Source: Clostridiales bacterium (GTDB lineage: Bacteria; Bacillota; Clostridia; Oscillospirales; Oscillospiraceae). From it: a stretch of DNA of 64,000 bases. A program made the position numbers and the translations under genes. Below, in pieces: positions 44,428-53,402 of this stretch. Location: NCBI GenBank assembly GCA_025757645.1, contig CP107216.1, forward strand, positions 491,001-555,000, read 5' to 3'. Position 1 is the first letter of the stretch, and the number at the start of each line of letters is the position of its first letter. The notes below the pieces were generated by a model, which saw only the letters and a program-made list of their open reading frames with translations, made no database searches and was not told the origin of the DNA.

Positions 44428-44464
44428 AAAACCGCCCGGAAGGCTGTGCCCTCCGGGCGGTTTT
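44428..44464. terminator. Bidirectional terminator
   Basis: AAAACCGCCCGGA / TCCGGGCGGTTTT with a 11-nt loop, upstream of the DUF4304-like gene and just downstream of the UbiB-like gene on the minus strand. Confidence 0.8.
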
Positions 44465-44482
44465 GCGCGTATGCAAAAGCCT

Positions 44483-46063
44483 TCACACCGACCAGTGCCG
44501 GCGGTCAAACAGCGCGATCGTCACGGCGACGGCGGCGGCGAAAAACACCAGCGCCGGCCACGGCAGCCCCAGCACCCGCGGCAGCGGGGCGAGACACGTG
44601 ATGGCCGCGCAGAACAGTAGCGAGCAGTCCAGCAACGCAAAGATGAGCCGGTTCAGCAGCTTCGACTGCGCGGCGCGCGCCGCGTCCGACCACGATTTTT
44701 TCACGTTGACGGTCAGCTGCCCGGCATTGGCCTTGCTCAGGAACGCCGACAGCTGCGTCGGCAGCACCGTGAGCTTTTCGCCCGAGCGGGCGAGCTGCTG
44801 CGCGAGCGTCTTGACCTTCTTTTCAATGTGTTCGCGGCTCAGGGCGGTGTTCTTGACGTACTCCGCCACGATCTCGATGACGTTCGCGTCCGGCGACACG
44901 CTCGTGAGCATGCCCTGAATGACGAGCAAGCTGCGCCCGAGCATCGTCAGCGAGGCGGGCACGGACACGCCGTATTCGTTCAGGATCTGCACGAACTCGT
45001 CCACAAGCACGCCCATGTCCATATCGGCCATCGGCATGGACTCATACTTGTGCAGAAAGATGCCGATGCGCTCCGTGAGCGCCTGCTGGTCGGGCGCGCG
45101 GTCATACTGGCCGAGCGCGAGCAGCGTCTGCGTCAGGGCGGGCACGTCCTGGTCATAGATCGTGCGGATGATGCCCATGTACAGCTCCGCCTCGCGCGGG
45201 CTGATGCGGCCCATCATGCCGAGGTCGAGCCAGATGATCTTCCCGCCCTGCACGCGGATGTTGCCGGGATGGGGGTCGGCGTGGAAGAAGCGGTAGACCG
45301 TGATCTGGCGGATGTAGTTGTGCACGAGCTTGACGGCGATCTCGTTGAGATCATACCCGTCGGCGCGCAGGCCGTCGGCATCGTCGATCTGGTGGCCGGC
45401 GATGTACTCCATGACGAGCACGTTTTTCGTGCACCACTTCGGGAACGTGGCCGGGCAGTCGGCGTAGGCCACGCCGTCGTTGAGACGCTTGAACTCGGCG
45501 ATGTTGTTCGCCTCGATCGTGAAGTCGAGCTCCTCCTGTACGGTGTGCCAGATCTCGTCGAGCACGGCGTGAAAATCCAGTGCGCTCGCAAGCGGCGTGT
45601 ACTTGAGCAGCGCGGCGGCGCGCTTGAGCAGGCGCACGTCGCGGCTCATGATCTCATACAGGTCGGGGCGCTGCACCTTCACGACGACGCGCTGACCGTC
45701 GGTCAGTGTCGCTGCGTGCACCTGCGCGATCGAGGCCGAGCCGAGCGGCCGGATGCCGATGTCGGAAAAGACCTCCTGCCACGGGCGGGCATAGGCCTGC
45801 GTGAGGATGTCCTGCACTTCGGTCAGCGGCATGGGCGTCACGTCCGTGCGCAGCGTCTCGAGCGCGGCACAGTATTCTTTGGGCAGAATGTCCGAACGCA
45901 TGGACAGAATTTGTCCGAATTTGACAAACGTCGGCCCAAGGTCCACGAAAATATCGCGCACCTTCTCCGGCGTCAGCCCCTGAACGAGGTGATGCTTTTG
46001 CAGGATAGCGACGATCTCGGCGAAGCGCTTGGCCTCGTCGAGCTGCGCGGCGGGGCCGGCCAT
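44483..46063 (-). CDS. UbiB/ABC1-family atypical kinase
   Basis: 526 aa from MAGPAAQLDEAKRFAEIVA. The ABC1/ADCK kinase-like fold shows FVDLGPTFVKFGQILSMRSDILPKEYC (KxGQ motif), an Ala-rich loop GSASIAQVHAATL, VVVKVQRP with the ATP-binding lysine, HADPHPGN and WLDLGMMG as catalytic and metal motifs. Two C-terminal membrane helices follow (LIFALLDCSLLFCAAI; PWPALVFFAAAVAV). Members support quinone or lipid biosynthesis or transport; the role in this anaerobe is unknown. Its ATG overlaps the stop of the phasin-like gene. Confidence 0.92.
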   Translation of the reverse strand: MAGPAAQLDEAKRFAEIVAILQKHHLVQGLTPEKVRDIFVDLGPTFVKFGQILSMRSDILPKEYCAALETLRTDVTPMPLTEVQDILTQAYARPWQEVFSDIGIRPLGSASIAQVHAATLTDGQRVVVKVQRPDLYEIMSRDVRLLKRAAALLKYTPLASALDFHAVLDEIWHTVQEELDFTIEANNIAEFKRLNDGVAYADCPATFPKWCTKNVLVMEYIAGHQIDDADGLRADGYDLNEIAVKLVHNYIRQITVYRFFHADPHPGNIRVQGGKIIWLDLGMMGRISPREAELYMGIIRTIYDQDVPALTQTLLALGQYDRAPDQQALTERIGIFLHKYESMPMADMDMGVLVDEFVQILNEYGVSVPASLTMLGRSLLVIQGMLTSVSPDANVIEIVAEYVKNTALSREHIEKKVKTLAQQLARSGEKLTVLPTQLSAFLSKANAGQLTVNVKKSWSDAARAAQSKLLNRLIFALLDCSLLFCAAITCLAPLPRVLGLPWPALVFFAAAVAVTIALFDRRHWSV

Positions 46064-46344
46064 CAGTCTGCTTCCTTCTTGGCCAGCAGCTTTTGCAGCA
46101 GCGCCTCGCGCTCGTCGGCGCTCATGGCGTCCACATCCACGGCGGGCTTTTCGTCCTCGTCCTTCGTCACGGCCTGCTTGCAGGTGCGCTTGAGCTCTTC
46201 GTTGAGCACGCGGCCCTTCTCCACGGTCACTTCGCCGCGCGCGACGCACTCGTCGAGCAGCTTGCCGAGCTTTTCGCAGCCGAGGTCGGCCGCGCCCACG
46301 GAGGCGACGATCAGCTTGCGCAGATAGCTTTCAATAGAATCCAT
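46063..46344 (-). CDS. Phasin-like small helical protein
   Basis: 93 aa, helical and charged (GAADLGCEKLGKLLDECVARGEVTVEKGRVLNEELKR). The pattern matches the small phasin-superfamily proteins commonly encoded next to UbiB-like kinases. It is the first gene of the pair, with AAGGAG before the ATG at 46344, and its stop overlaps the kinase start. It may bind the kinase or a lipid surface. Confidence 0.75.
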   Translation of the reverse strand: MDSIESYLRKLIVASVGAADLGCEKLGKLLDECVARGEVTVEKGRVLNEELKRTCKQAVTKDEDEKPAVDVDAMSADEREALLQKLLAKKEAD

Positions 46345-46410
46345 AATCCATACACTCCTTATCTTATCTTGTGCACTTTGCGGTATTGTATGCCCGGTCT
46401 CGGGCGGGGA

Positions 46411-47649
46411 TCACGAGTTGGCGTCGGCCGCGGCGGCTGCATCGAGCAGCGCCATGACCCGGCGGTAGAACAGGCGCGTGCGCACGACGCCGTTGTTCAT
46501 CACGCCGCCGATCGCGGCCAGGTGGTCGAGATGCTCGACCGGAAGCACCTGCCACACGCCGCGCTGCGGCGTCTGTCCGGGCACAAAGTCCGCGTGCGGC
46601 GCGCCGCCGGGATAGCGGGCGGAGATCGTGTTGACCAGCCCGTCGTTCGGCAGCCAGTCGCGCGGCATGCCCGCGCCGTCGCGCCCCATCGCGGTCGAAA
46701 ACGGCCAGAGCAGCGGTGTCATGGCCGTGTCGGGCTTCTGGTCGTGCGTGAGCAGGCGCGGCAGCGTCCGGCAGCAGGGGATGGAGAAATACCACGTGTC
46801 CGGCAGCGTTTCGACGCGCGCATTGAGCGCCCGCGCGCCCGCGGGACGCAGGTCGTCAAAGGCGTTGTCGCCCGCCGGCAGCGGGTTTTGCGCCAGCATG
46901 CGCAGCGCCGCCGTCGTGAGCGGCTCGTCCGGGTCGCGCCGGATGCCGAACTGGTCGAGCCGGAAGTCGTACACGCCCTTGAATGCCGAGATGCCGAGCG
47001 CGCGCGCCGCGCCCAGAAACAGCGTCGAGAGCGCATTTGCCGCGTCCGGCTGCACGTTGAGAAACGTGGACCCGTCGTGCGGCGCGGCGATGGCGACCAG
47101 CGCGTGCACCCAGCCCGCCTTGCCGCCGGTGAACAGCGGCGAGGGCGTCTCGCCCGCAGCCTCGGCCGCCTGCACCTCCTCCGGGCAGCCGTGCGCGAGC
47201 AGCTGCGCCAGCAGCCGCGCCGTCGCGCCGCCGAAGCTGTGGCCCACGAGGTCGACGGGCCGGTCCGCGCCCCAATCGGGCACGAGCGGGTTCGGGTACG
47301 CCGTGCCGAAGCGCGCGTGGCCGAAGCGCTGCGCGTGCGCAATGCCGTAGTCGGCAGTGCCGCCGGTGAGCTCGGCATAGAGCTCGCACGCGCGGTCCCA
47401 CGCACTCGAGATGATGCCCACCGAGGCGGCGCGGCAGTCATACCCGCAGGCGTTGAGATAACCCAGCACATCGCCTGCCGCGAGCCCCCAGTAGGGCACG
47501 GCGCGGTAGAGCGCGTCGCGCGCGCCCCAGCCCAGCAGACCGTGCACGAACACGGTCGGGTACGGCGTGCGGCCGCCGGGTGATGCGTCCGGCAGCAGGC
47601 ATTCGCCCACTTCCAGCGTCTGCTGCAGCAGCTGCTGCGGTGTTTTCAT
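46411..47649 (-). CDS. Triacylglycerol lipase-like alpha/beta hydrolase
   Basis: 412 aa. It has the oxyanion region PTVFVHGLLGWG near residue 35 and the nucleophile elbow GHSFGGATARLL near residue 140, with a likely catalytic Asp and His in later blocks (TFLNVQP; VEHLDHLAAIGG). The size and the MGRDGAGMPRDWLPNDGLVNTISARYPGG stretch resemble bacterial family I lipases of the staphylococcal/Geobacillus type, which carry extra zinc and calcium sites. No signal peptide is visible, so it may be intracellular or use another export route. GGGAGGAGG precedes the ATG. Confidence 0.88.
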   Translation of the reverse strand: MKTPQQLLQQTLEVGECLLPDASPGGRTPYPTVFVHGLLGWGARDALYRAVPYWGLAAGDVLGYLNACGYDCRAASVGIISSAWDRACELYAELTGGTADYGIAHAQRFGHARFGTAYPNPLVPDWGADRPVDLVGHSFGGATARLLAQLLAHGCPEEVQAAEAAGETPSPLFTGGKAGWVHALVAIAAPHDGSTFLNVQPDAANALSTLFLGAARALGISAFKGVYDFRLDQFGIRRDPDEPLTTAALRMLAQNPLPAGDNAFDDLRPAGARALNARVETLPDTWYFSIPCCRTLPRLLTHDQKPDTAMTPLLWPFSTAMGRDGAGMPRDWLPNDGLVNTISARYPGGAPHADFVPGQTPQRGVWQVLPVEHLDHLAAIGGVMNNGVVRTRLFYRRVMALLDAAAAADANS

Positions 47650-47818
47650 GGCGCGCCTCCTCCCAAAGCAAATGCATTTACATTTTTATCAATCATAGCA
47701 TACCCGGCCGGGAGCGTCAATGCCGCGGCGCGGCGGCGTAAAATGACGGAAATGCACAGAGGTACGCCGAAAGAATTGTGCACAAATGCCAAAAGTAAAT
47801 AAATTCTGAAAAACGGGG
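47650..47818. other. Intergenic region between lipase and transporter leader
   Basis: Divergent intergenic space. AT-rich parts near 47670-47700 should hold the lipase promoter. No T-box, riboswitch or protein-coding signal was recognised in it. Confidence 0.5.
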
Positions 47819-47847
47819 TTGACTTTATCGGCTAAAAGCGCTAAAGT
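47819..47847 (+). promoter_or_regulatory. Promoter of the transporter leader
   Basis: TTGACT (47819-47824), 17 bp, TAAAGT (47842-47847). Expected start near 47854. Confidence 0.75.
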
Positions 47848-47878
47848 AGGCACATCTTCAGTACAGGAGGCCGCAAAC

Positions 47879-47971
47879 ATGCGTCTGGAGCGATTTGCAA
47901 GCGCATATTCCTACTATTACTTTAGCGAAAGTAATAGTCGTTTGTGCTGCAAAAATACCAGAACCATCTGA
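47879..47971 (+). CDS. Tyrosine-rich leader peptide, 30 aa
   Basis: Short gene found by direct reading. AGGAGG at 47865-47870 is eight bases from the ATG at 47879. The peptide begins MRLERFASAYSYYYFSES: four of residues 10-14 are tyrosine (TAT, then TAC, TAT, TAC) followed by phenylalanine. It ends at TGA 47969-47971. Downstream lie a terminator and a competing antiterminator (see attenuator). Ribosome stalling at the tyrosine codons when tyrosyl-tRNA is scarce would favour readthrough. It is a regulatory peptide, unlikely to act as a protein. Confidence 0.85.
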   Translation: MRLERFASAYSYYYFSESNSRLCCKNTRTI

Positions 47972-48024
47972 GACTTCCCGATCCGGTTTTGACAAGGCTG
48001 CACAGACGACTGTGTGGCTTTTTT
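47913..48024 (+). promoter_or_regulatory. Tyrosine-codon transcription attenuator of the ABC transporter operon
   Basis: Three mutually related structures. Hairpin 1:2, ACTATTACTTT (47913-47923) with AAAGTAATAGT (47928-47938), 11 bp; its 5' arm is the tyrosine codons themselves. Antiterminator 2:3, AGTCGTTTGTGC (47936-47947) with GCACAGACGACT (48000-48011), 12 bp with one G-U. Terminator 3:4, stem 47997-48005 / 48010-48018, loop ACGA, then six T (48019-48024). Antiterminator and terminator share 48000-48011 and cannot coexist. The transporter RBS follows at 48044. Confidence 0.85.
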
Positions 48025-48058
48025 CTTTGCCGGGACTACATTTAGGAGGAGAAAACGC

Positions 48059-49021
48059 ATGAACATCAAAAAAATCACTGCCCTGCTCTGCGCCGTGGTC
48101 ATGGTCCTGTCCCTGGCCGCCTGCGGCAGCAACGGCGAAAAGGCCGAGAATAAGCACTACACCGTCGGCATCTGCCAGCTTGTGCAGCACGACGCGCTCG
48201 ACGCGGCCACCAAGGGCTTCCGCGACGCCATCACCGACGCGCTCGGCGCCGACAACGTCACCTTCGACGAGCAGAACGCCGCCGGTGACAGCGCCACCTG
48301 CGCCACCATCTGCAACGGCTTCGTGTCCAGCGGCGTGGATCTGATCCTCGCCAACGCGACCGGCGCCCTGCAGGCTGCGGCCGCCGCCACGAAGGACATT
48401 CCGATCCTCGGCACGGCTGTCACGGAGTACGGCGTTGCGCTCGGCATCGATAACTTCAGCGGCACCGTCGGCGGCAACATCTCCGGCACGTCCGACCTGG
48501 CCCCGCTCGACCAGCAGGCGGCCATGATCCAGGAACTGTTCCCGGACGCCAAGAACGTCGGCATCATCTACTGCTCCGGCGAGCCGAACTCCGTCTACCA
48601 GGTCGAGGTCGTCAAGGCCGCGCTTGAGAAGGCCGGCTGCACCGTGAATACATACACCTTCTCCGACACGAACGATGTTGTCTCCGTCACCGGCACGGCG
48701 AGTGACGCAAACGACGTGCTCTATATCCCGACCGACAACACCGCCGCCTCCTGCGCCGAGGCCATCAAGAGCGCCGCCAAGAAGCCCATCATCGCCGGCG
48801 AGGAGGGCATCTGCAAGGCCTGCGGCGTTGCAACGCTGTCCATCGACTACTACGAGCTCGGCCGCACCACCGGTGAGATGGCCGTGAAGATCCTCAAGGG
48901 CGAGGCCGATATCTCCACCATGGCGATCGAGTACTACCCGAACCCGGTCAAGAAGTACAACCCCGACATGGCCAGCCTCTACAACGTCACCATCCCGAGC
49001 GACTACGAGGCCATCGGCTGA
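48059..49021 (+). CDS. ABC transporter substrate-binding lipoprotein (TrpX-like), probable aromatic amino acid uptake
   Basis: 320 aa. It has a signal peptide with lipobox LSLAACGS (cleavage before Cys near residue 21). The mature part follows the ABC_sub_bind family (YTVGICQLVQHDALDAATKGFRDAI, ILANATGALQAAAAATKDIPILGTAV, IYCSGEPNSVYQVEVVKAALEKAGC). With the permease and ATPase downstream it forms a complete importer. The tyrosine-codon attenuator upstream suggests tyrosine or aromatic amino acids as ligand; this is inference. ATG at 48059 with AGGAGG upstream. Confidence 0.9.
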   Translation: MNIKKITALLCAVVMVLSLAACGSNGEKAENKHYTVGICQLVQHDALDAATKGFRDAITDALGADNVTFDEQNAAGDSATCATICNGFVSSGVDLILANATGALQAAAAATKDIPILGTAVTEYGVALGIDNFSGTVGGNISGTSDLAPLDQQAAMIQELFPDAKNVGIIYCSGEPNSVYQVEVVKAALEKAGCTVNTYTFSDTNDVVSVTGTASDANDVLYIPTDNTAASCAEAIKSAAKKPIIAGEEGICKACGVATLSIDYYELGRTTGEMAVKILKGEADISTMAIEYYPNPVKKYNPDMASLYNVTIPSDYEAIG

Positions 49022-49092
49022 TTTTCAACACGATTCCCGGCTCCCTGCCGCAGTTTCTGCGGCAGGGATACTCCACACTATGAGGTAATGAT

Positions 49093-50034
49093 ATGAATTC
49101 ACTGGTTCTTGCGTCCCTGAGCCTGCCGAATCTGGTTTCGCGTCTGCCCGGCGGCGTTGCCCAGGGCATCATCTGGGGCATCATGGCCCTGGGCGTGTAC
49201 ATCACGTTCCGCCTGCTCGACGTCGCCGATCTGACGGTCGACGGGTCGTTCACCACCGGCGGCGCCGTGACGGTCATGCTCATCATCGCCGGCTGGCCGG
49301 CATGGGCGGCGCTGCTCGCGGCCGTGGTCGCGGGTCTGCTCGCGGGTCTTGTGACCGGCCTGCTGCACACGAAGCTCGGCATTCCGGCCATCCTCGCCGG
49401 CATCCTGACGCAGTTCGCGCTCTACTCGATCAACCTGCGCATCATGAGCATGAAGGCCAACACCCCGGTCAACCCGGATAAGTACAGCCTGTTTCTGACG
49501 CTGCGCAGCGTGCCAGGCGCGATCTGGAAGGGTCTGCTGCTCGCGGCCGTGCTCATCGCGCTCCTCTACTGGTACTTCGGCACCGAGCAGGGCAGCGCCA
49601 TCCGCGCCACGGGCGCCAACCCGTCGATGAGCCGCGCGCAGGGCATCAACATCAATGCCATGAAGGTGCTCGGCCTGTCGCTCTCCAACGGCATGGTCGC
49701 GCTCTCCGGCGGCCTGATGGCGCAGTACCAGGGCTTTGCCGACATCAACATGGGCCGCGGCGCGATTGTCATCGGCCTCGCCGCCGTCATCATCGGCGAG
49801 GTGCTGTGCGACGCGTTCTTCCGCAAGGGCTGCAACTTCTCCGTGCGCCTGAGCTTTGTCATCCTCGGCGGCATCGTGTATTACCTCGTTATGGTGCTCA
49901 TCCTCTGGCTCAAGCTCGACCCGAACGATCTCAAGCTCTTCACCGCCGTGATCGTGGCCGCGTTCCTGGCCGTGCCGTATCTCAAGGGGCAGGCCAAGAG
50001 CTCGTTCCACCGCCTGAAGAAGGGAGACAAGTGA
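49093..50034 (+). CDS. ABC transporter permease (TrpY-like)
   Basis: 313 aa integral membrane protein with about eight to nine helices of the branched-chain permease type (LPGGVAQGIIWGIMALGVYITFRLLDVADLTVDGSFTTGGA, then LLHTKLGIPAILAGILTQFALYSINL). The EAA-like loop is GTEQGSAIRATGANPSMSRAQGINI. It presumably forms the membrane channel as a dimer. It starts 71 bases after the binding protein gene and its stop abuts the ATPase start. Confidence 0.9.
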   Translation: MNSLVLASLSLPNLVSRLPGGVAQGIIWGIMALGVYITFRLLDVADLTVDGSFTTGGAVTVMLIIAGWPAWAALLAAVVAGLLAGLVTGLLHTKLGIPAILAGILTQFALYSINLRIMSMKANTPVNPDKYSLFLTLRSVPGAIWKGLLLAAVLIALLYWYFGTEQGSAIRATGANPSMSRAQGININAMKVLGLSLSNGMVALSGGLMAQYQGFADINMGRGAIVIGLAAVIIGEVLCDAFFRKGCNFSVRLSFVILGGIVYYLVMVLILWLKLDPNDLKLFTAVIVAAFLAVPYLKGQAKSSFHRLKKGDK

Positions 50035-50035
50035 T

Positions 50036-50830
50036 ATGCTGACATTAGACCATATCTCCAAGACCTTCAACCCCGGCACCATCAATGAGAAACGGGCGCT
50101 CGACGGATTGTCCCTGCATCTGAAGCCGGGCGATTTCGTGACCGTCATCGGCGGCAACGGCGCCGGCAAATCCACCATGCTCAACGCCGTCGCGGGCGTC
50201 TGGCCGGTGGACTCCGGCCGCATCATCCTCGACGGTGTGGACGTGACTGCCATGCCGGAGTACCGCCGCGCGCAGTACATCGGCCGCGTGTTCCAGGACC
50301 CCATGATGGGCACGGCAGCGAACATGCAGATCGAGGAGAACCTCGCCCTCGCCGCGCGCCGTGGCAAGAAGCGCACGCTGCGCTGGGGCGTCACGAAGGC
50401 GGAGCGCGAGGAATATCATGAGAAGCTCAAGAGCTTTGGCCTCGGCCTTGAGGACCGCATGACGGCGAAGGTCGGCCTGCTCTCCGGCGGCCAGCGCCAG
50501 GCGCTGACGCTGCTCATGGCCTCCCTGCAAAAGCCGAAGCTGCTCCTGCTCGACGAGCACACCGCGGCGCTCGACCCCGCGACGGCGGCCAAGGTGCTCG
50601 AGCTGTCGGACCGCATCGTGCGCGAAAACCAGCTCACCGCCATGATGATCACCCACAACATGAAGGACGCCATCGTTCACGGCAACCGCCTCATCATGAT
50701 GAACGAGGGCCACATCATCCTCGATATTGAGGGTGAGGAGAAAAAGAAGCTCACGAAGCAGGACCTGCTCGAAAAGTTCGCCGAGGTGGCGGGCGCGCAG
50801 GTCGAGTCCGACGAGGTGCTCCTGAGCTGA
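50036..50830 (+). CDS. ABC transporter ATPase (TrpZ-like)
   Basis: 264 aa. All nucleotide-binding motifs are present: Walker A GGNGAGKST near residues 38-46, Q-loop VFQDPMMG, signature LSGGQRQAL near 145, Walker B LLLLDEHTAALDP near 165 and H-loop ITHNMKDAI. It powers the importer with the two preceding gene products. It begins one base after the permease stop. A terminator follows at 50868. Confidence 0.95.
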   Translation: MLTLDHISKTFNPGTINEKRALDGLSLHLKPGDFVTVIGGNGAGKSTMLNAVAGVWPVDSGRIILDGVDVTAMPEYRRAQYIGRVFQDPMMGTAANMQIEENLALAARRGKKRTLRWGVTKAEREEYHEKLKSFGLGLEDRMTAKVGLLSGGQRQALTLLMASLQKPKLLLLDEHTAALDPATAAKVLELSDRIVRENQLTAMMITHNMKDAIVHGNRLIMMNEGHIILDIEGEEKKKLTKQDLLEKFAEVAGAQVESDEVLLS

Positions 50831-50867
50831 CGCGCGGACATCCCGACCGATCGGATATTGAGAAAAA

Positions 50868-50910
50868 ATCTCCGGCGCCTGAACGCACAGGCGCCGGAGA
50901 TGTTTCTTTT
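50868..50910 (+). terminator. Terminator of the ABC transporter operon
   Basis: ATCTCCGGCGCCTG / CAGGCGCCGGAGAT with a 6-nt loop, then GTTTCTTTT. Confidence 0.88.
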
Positions 50911-51097
50911 CCTTCCGTTTTCTGCCGCGCATTTCCGCCCGTGCAGCAGCACCCACGAAAACCACCAAATAACGGGCAGAAAGTTTGTGCAGTTTTTTTG
51001 TCGGAAACCGCACACAAACGCCGAAATTTATGTTAACCTTTTCATACGAATTTTTTTGCTTTTGCGGGTTTGTCGAGGGTTCAGGAGGATAGGGTCC

Positions 51098-52516
51098 GTG
51101 GTTTTCAGCAGCCTGTCGTTTTTGTTTTGCTTCTTTCCGGCGTTTCTGCTGGTGTATTATCTGACACCGTCGCGCCCGGCCGGCGCGCGCAATGCCGTGC
51201 TGCTGGTGGGGAGCTGTGTGTTTTATATCATCGGACTGGACGGTCAGTGGGCGTACTTTGCGCTGCTGGCCGCATCTGTGCTGGTCAACTACGGGCTGGG
51301 CCTTGCCATCACGCGCGACAAGCCGCGCGCAAAGCTGTGGCTCATCGTCGGACTGTGCTACAATTTCCTGTGGCTGTTCCTATTTAAATATCTCAACTTC
51401 CTGCTCACCGGCGTCAACGGTGTGCTCGGCTGGGTGTCCGGCGGCAAGGCGGCCGTGCCGCTGCTGGGCTGGGCGCTGCCGGTCGGCATCAGCTTTTACA
51501 CGTTTTCGGCCGGCGGCTATCTCATCGACGTCTACCGCGGCACGGTCGCGCCGGAGCGCTCGCTGCTCACATTCGGCACGTACCTGACCATGTTCCCGAA
51601 GCTCGTCTCCGGCCCGATCGCGAGCTATGCGCAGCTGCAGCCGGAGTTCGGCGCACGCGATGTGTCGCTGCGGCAGGCGGTCGATGGGCTGAAGCTGTTC
51701 GTGTTCGGCATGGCGTTCAAGATCCTGCTCGCCAACCAGCTCGGCGGCCTCTGGAGCGATGTGACCACGATCGGCTTTGAGAGCCTCTCGACGCCGCTGG
51801 CGTGGATGGCTGCGTTCGCGTATTCGTTCCAGCTCTATTTCGACTTCTGGGGCTACTCGCTCATGGCCATCGGCATCGGCCGGATGCTCGGCTTCCACCT
51901 GCCGGAAAACTTCCGCTGCCCGTACCTCGCGCTGAGCATGACGGAGTTCTGGCGCCGGTGGCACATCACGCTGGGCACATGGTTCCGCAATTATCTGTAT
52001 TTCCCGCTCGGCGGCAGCCGCTGCAGCCGCGGGCGCATGATCTTCAACCTCCTGGTCGTCTGGCTGGCGACCGGGCTCTGGCACGGCGCGCACCTGAACT
52101 TCCTGCTCTGGGGTCTGGGCCTGTTTGGAATCCTCACGGTCGAAAAGCTCTGGCTCAAAAAATACCTTGACCGCTGGCCGGTGCTCGGGCATCTGTACAT
52201 GCTCGTGCTCATCCCGCTGTCGTGGGCGGTGTTTTCCGTGTCGGATCTCGGGCAGCTCGGCGCGTACTTCGGCCGCCTGCTGCCGCTGTTTTCGCACACG
52301 GCGGCGGCTTACCCGCTCGATTTTCTCAAGTACGGCAAGACCTACGGGGTGTTCCTCGTGCTGGGCCTCGTGTGCTCGACGTCGCTGCCGGCTTATCTGT
52401 ACCGCCGGCTCAAGGGCACGTGGGCCGGGGCAGTCATTCTGGCCGTGCTGTTCTGGCTGTGCCTGTTCTGCCTGAGCAAGGGCATGAACGATCCCTTTAT
52501 GTACTTCCGATTTTAA
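51098..52516 (+). CDS. MBOAT-family O-acyltransferase (AlgI-like)
   Basis: 472 aa with about ten membrane helices. The conserved MBOAT features are ALSMTEFWRRWHITLGTWFRNYLYFPLGGSR near residues 278-308, and the invariant histidine in WLATGLWHGAHLNFLLWG. It transfers an acyl group across the membrane to an exported polysaccharide or other acceptor, often with a GDSL partner as here. The start is GTG at 51098, since AGGAGG sits at 51083-51088; upstream codons in frame look non-coding and overlap the preceding terminator. Confidence 0.92.
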   Translation: MVFSSLSFLFCFFPAFLLVYYLTPSRPAGARNAVLLVGSCVFYIIGLDGQWAYFALLAASVLVNYGLGLAITRDKPRAKLWLIVGLCYNFLWLFLFKYLNFLLTGVNGVLGWVSGGKAAVPLLGWALPVGISFYTFSAGGYLIDVYRGTVAPERSLLTFGTYLTMFPKLVSGPIASYAQLQPEFGARDVSLRQAVDGLKLFVFGMAFKILLANQLGGLWSDVTTIGFESLSTPLAWMAAFAYSFQLYFDFWGYSLMAIGIGRMLGFHLPENFRCPYLALSMTEFWRRWHITLGTWFRNYLYFPLGGSRCSRGRMIFNLLVVWLATGLWHGAHLNFLLWGLGLFGILTVEKLWLKKYLDRWPVLGHLYMLVLIPLSWAVFSVSDLGQLGAYFGRLLPLFSHTAAAYPLDFLKYGKTYGVFLVLGLVCSTSLPAYLYRRLKGTWAGAVILAVLFWLCLFCLSKGMNDPFMYFRF

Positions 52517-52529
52517 GGAGCGCTGACGT

Positions 52530-53300
52530 ATGAAACGCATCAAACCGCAATATTTTCTCATCCTGCTGCTGGTGGCCGCGCTCGCGGCGGCACCGTTTCT
52601 CATCCGCGGCCTGATCGACCGCAGCAGTGTCGGCAAGCAGCCGGCCGCATCCGTCACTGCGGCGCCGGAAGAGACCGCCGAGCCGACGCCCACGCCCGAG
52701 CCGACGCCGCTGCAGTTCACGACGGTGGACACCTCGTATTTTGACGATGCGCTCTTCATCGGCGACTCGCGCACCGTTGGTATTGCCGAATACGGCAGCC
52801 TGAAAAACGCGACGTATTTCGCCGACGTCGGCCTGAACGTCTACGTTGCGCAGACCAAGGCCATTGCCGTGAAAAACGTCGGCACGGTCACGCTGCCGCA
52901 GCTGCTGAGCCAGAAAACGTTCGGCAAGGTCTACATCATGCTCGGCATCAACGAGCTCGGCAACGATCTGGACGACATCACGGCCAAGTTCTCCTCGCTC
53001 ATCGACACCGTGCGCGCCGCGCAGCCGGACGCCATTATTTTCGTCGAGGCGAACCTGCACGTCGGCCCCTCGCGCTCGAGCACGGACGCGACGTTCAACA
53101 ACCCCCGCATTGACAAGCTCAACGAAAAGCTCGCCGCGCTCGCCGACGGCAAGACGATCTTCTACATCGACATCAACGAGCTCTTCGACGACGAAAACGG
53201 CAACCTGCGTGCCGATGCCAGCGGCGACAGCACCCATGTCTACGCCAAGTACGACCTGGACTGGTGCGACTGGCTGTGCACGAAGGCGATCGTGCGTTAA
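52530..53300 (+). CDS. SGNH/GDSL-type extracellular protein, partner of the MBOAT
   Basis: 256 aa. A signal-anchor helix at residues 8-26 is followed by a Thr/Pro/Glu-rich linker (EETAEPTPTPEPTPL) and the SGNH domain: block I FIGDSRTVGI near residue 77, block III LGINELGND near 137, and the final STHVYAKYDLDWC holding Asp/His candidates. It lies 13 bases downstream of the MBOAT gene, and may accept the acyl group and pass it to a wall polymer. Substrate unknown. Confidence 0.88.
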   Translation: MKRIKPQYFLILLLVAALAAAPFLIRGLIDRSSVGKQPAASVTAAPEETAEPTPTPEPTPLQFTTVDTSYFDDALFIGDSRTVGIAEYGSLKNATYFADVGLNVYVAQTKAIAVKNVGTVTLPQLLSQKTFGKVYIMLGINELGNDLDDITAKFSSLIDTVRAAQPDAIIFVEANLHVGPSRSSTDATFNNPRIDKLNEKLAALADGKTIFYIDINELFDDENGNLRADASGDSTHVYAKYDLDWCDWLCTKAIVR

Positions 53301-53316
53301 ATCCGAAGAACAGGCG

Positions 53317-53350
53317 AAGGCCAGCCGGAAACTGCTTCCGACTGGCCTTT
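53317..53350 (+). terminator. Terminator after the SGNH gene
   Basis: AAGGCCAGCCGGAA / TTCCGACTGGCCTT, one mismatch, followed by T. Confidence 0.75.
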
Positions 53351-53402
53351 GCTGTGATGGATCACATATTCCGTTTTTTCTCCCTCGACGCGGTAGCGCG
53401 CA

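Noticed and set aside
47650..48058. T-box or riboswitch before the ABC transporter
   Set aside because: No T-box sequence (AGGGTGG-type) or specifier-loop features, and the leader peptide model explains the terminator better.
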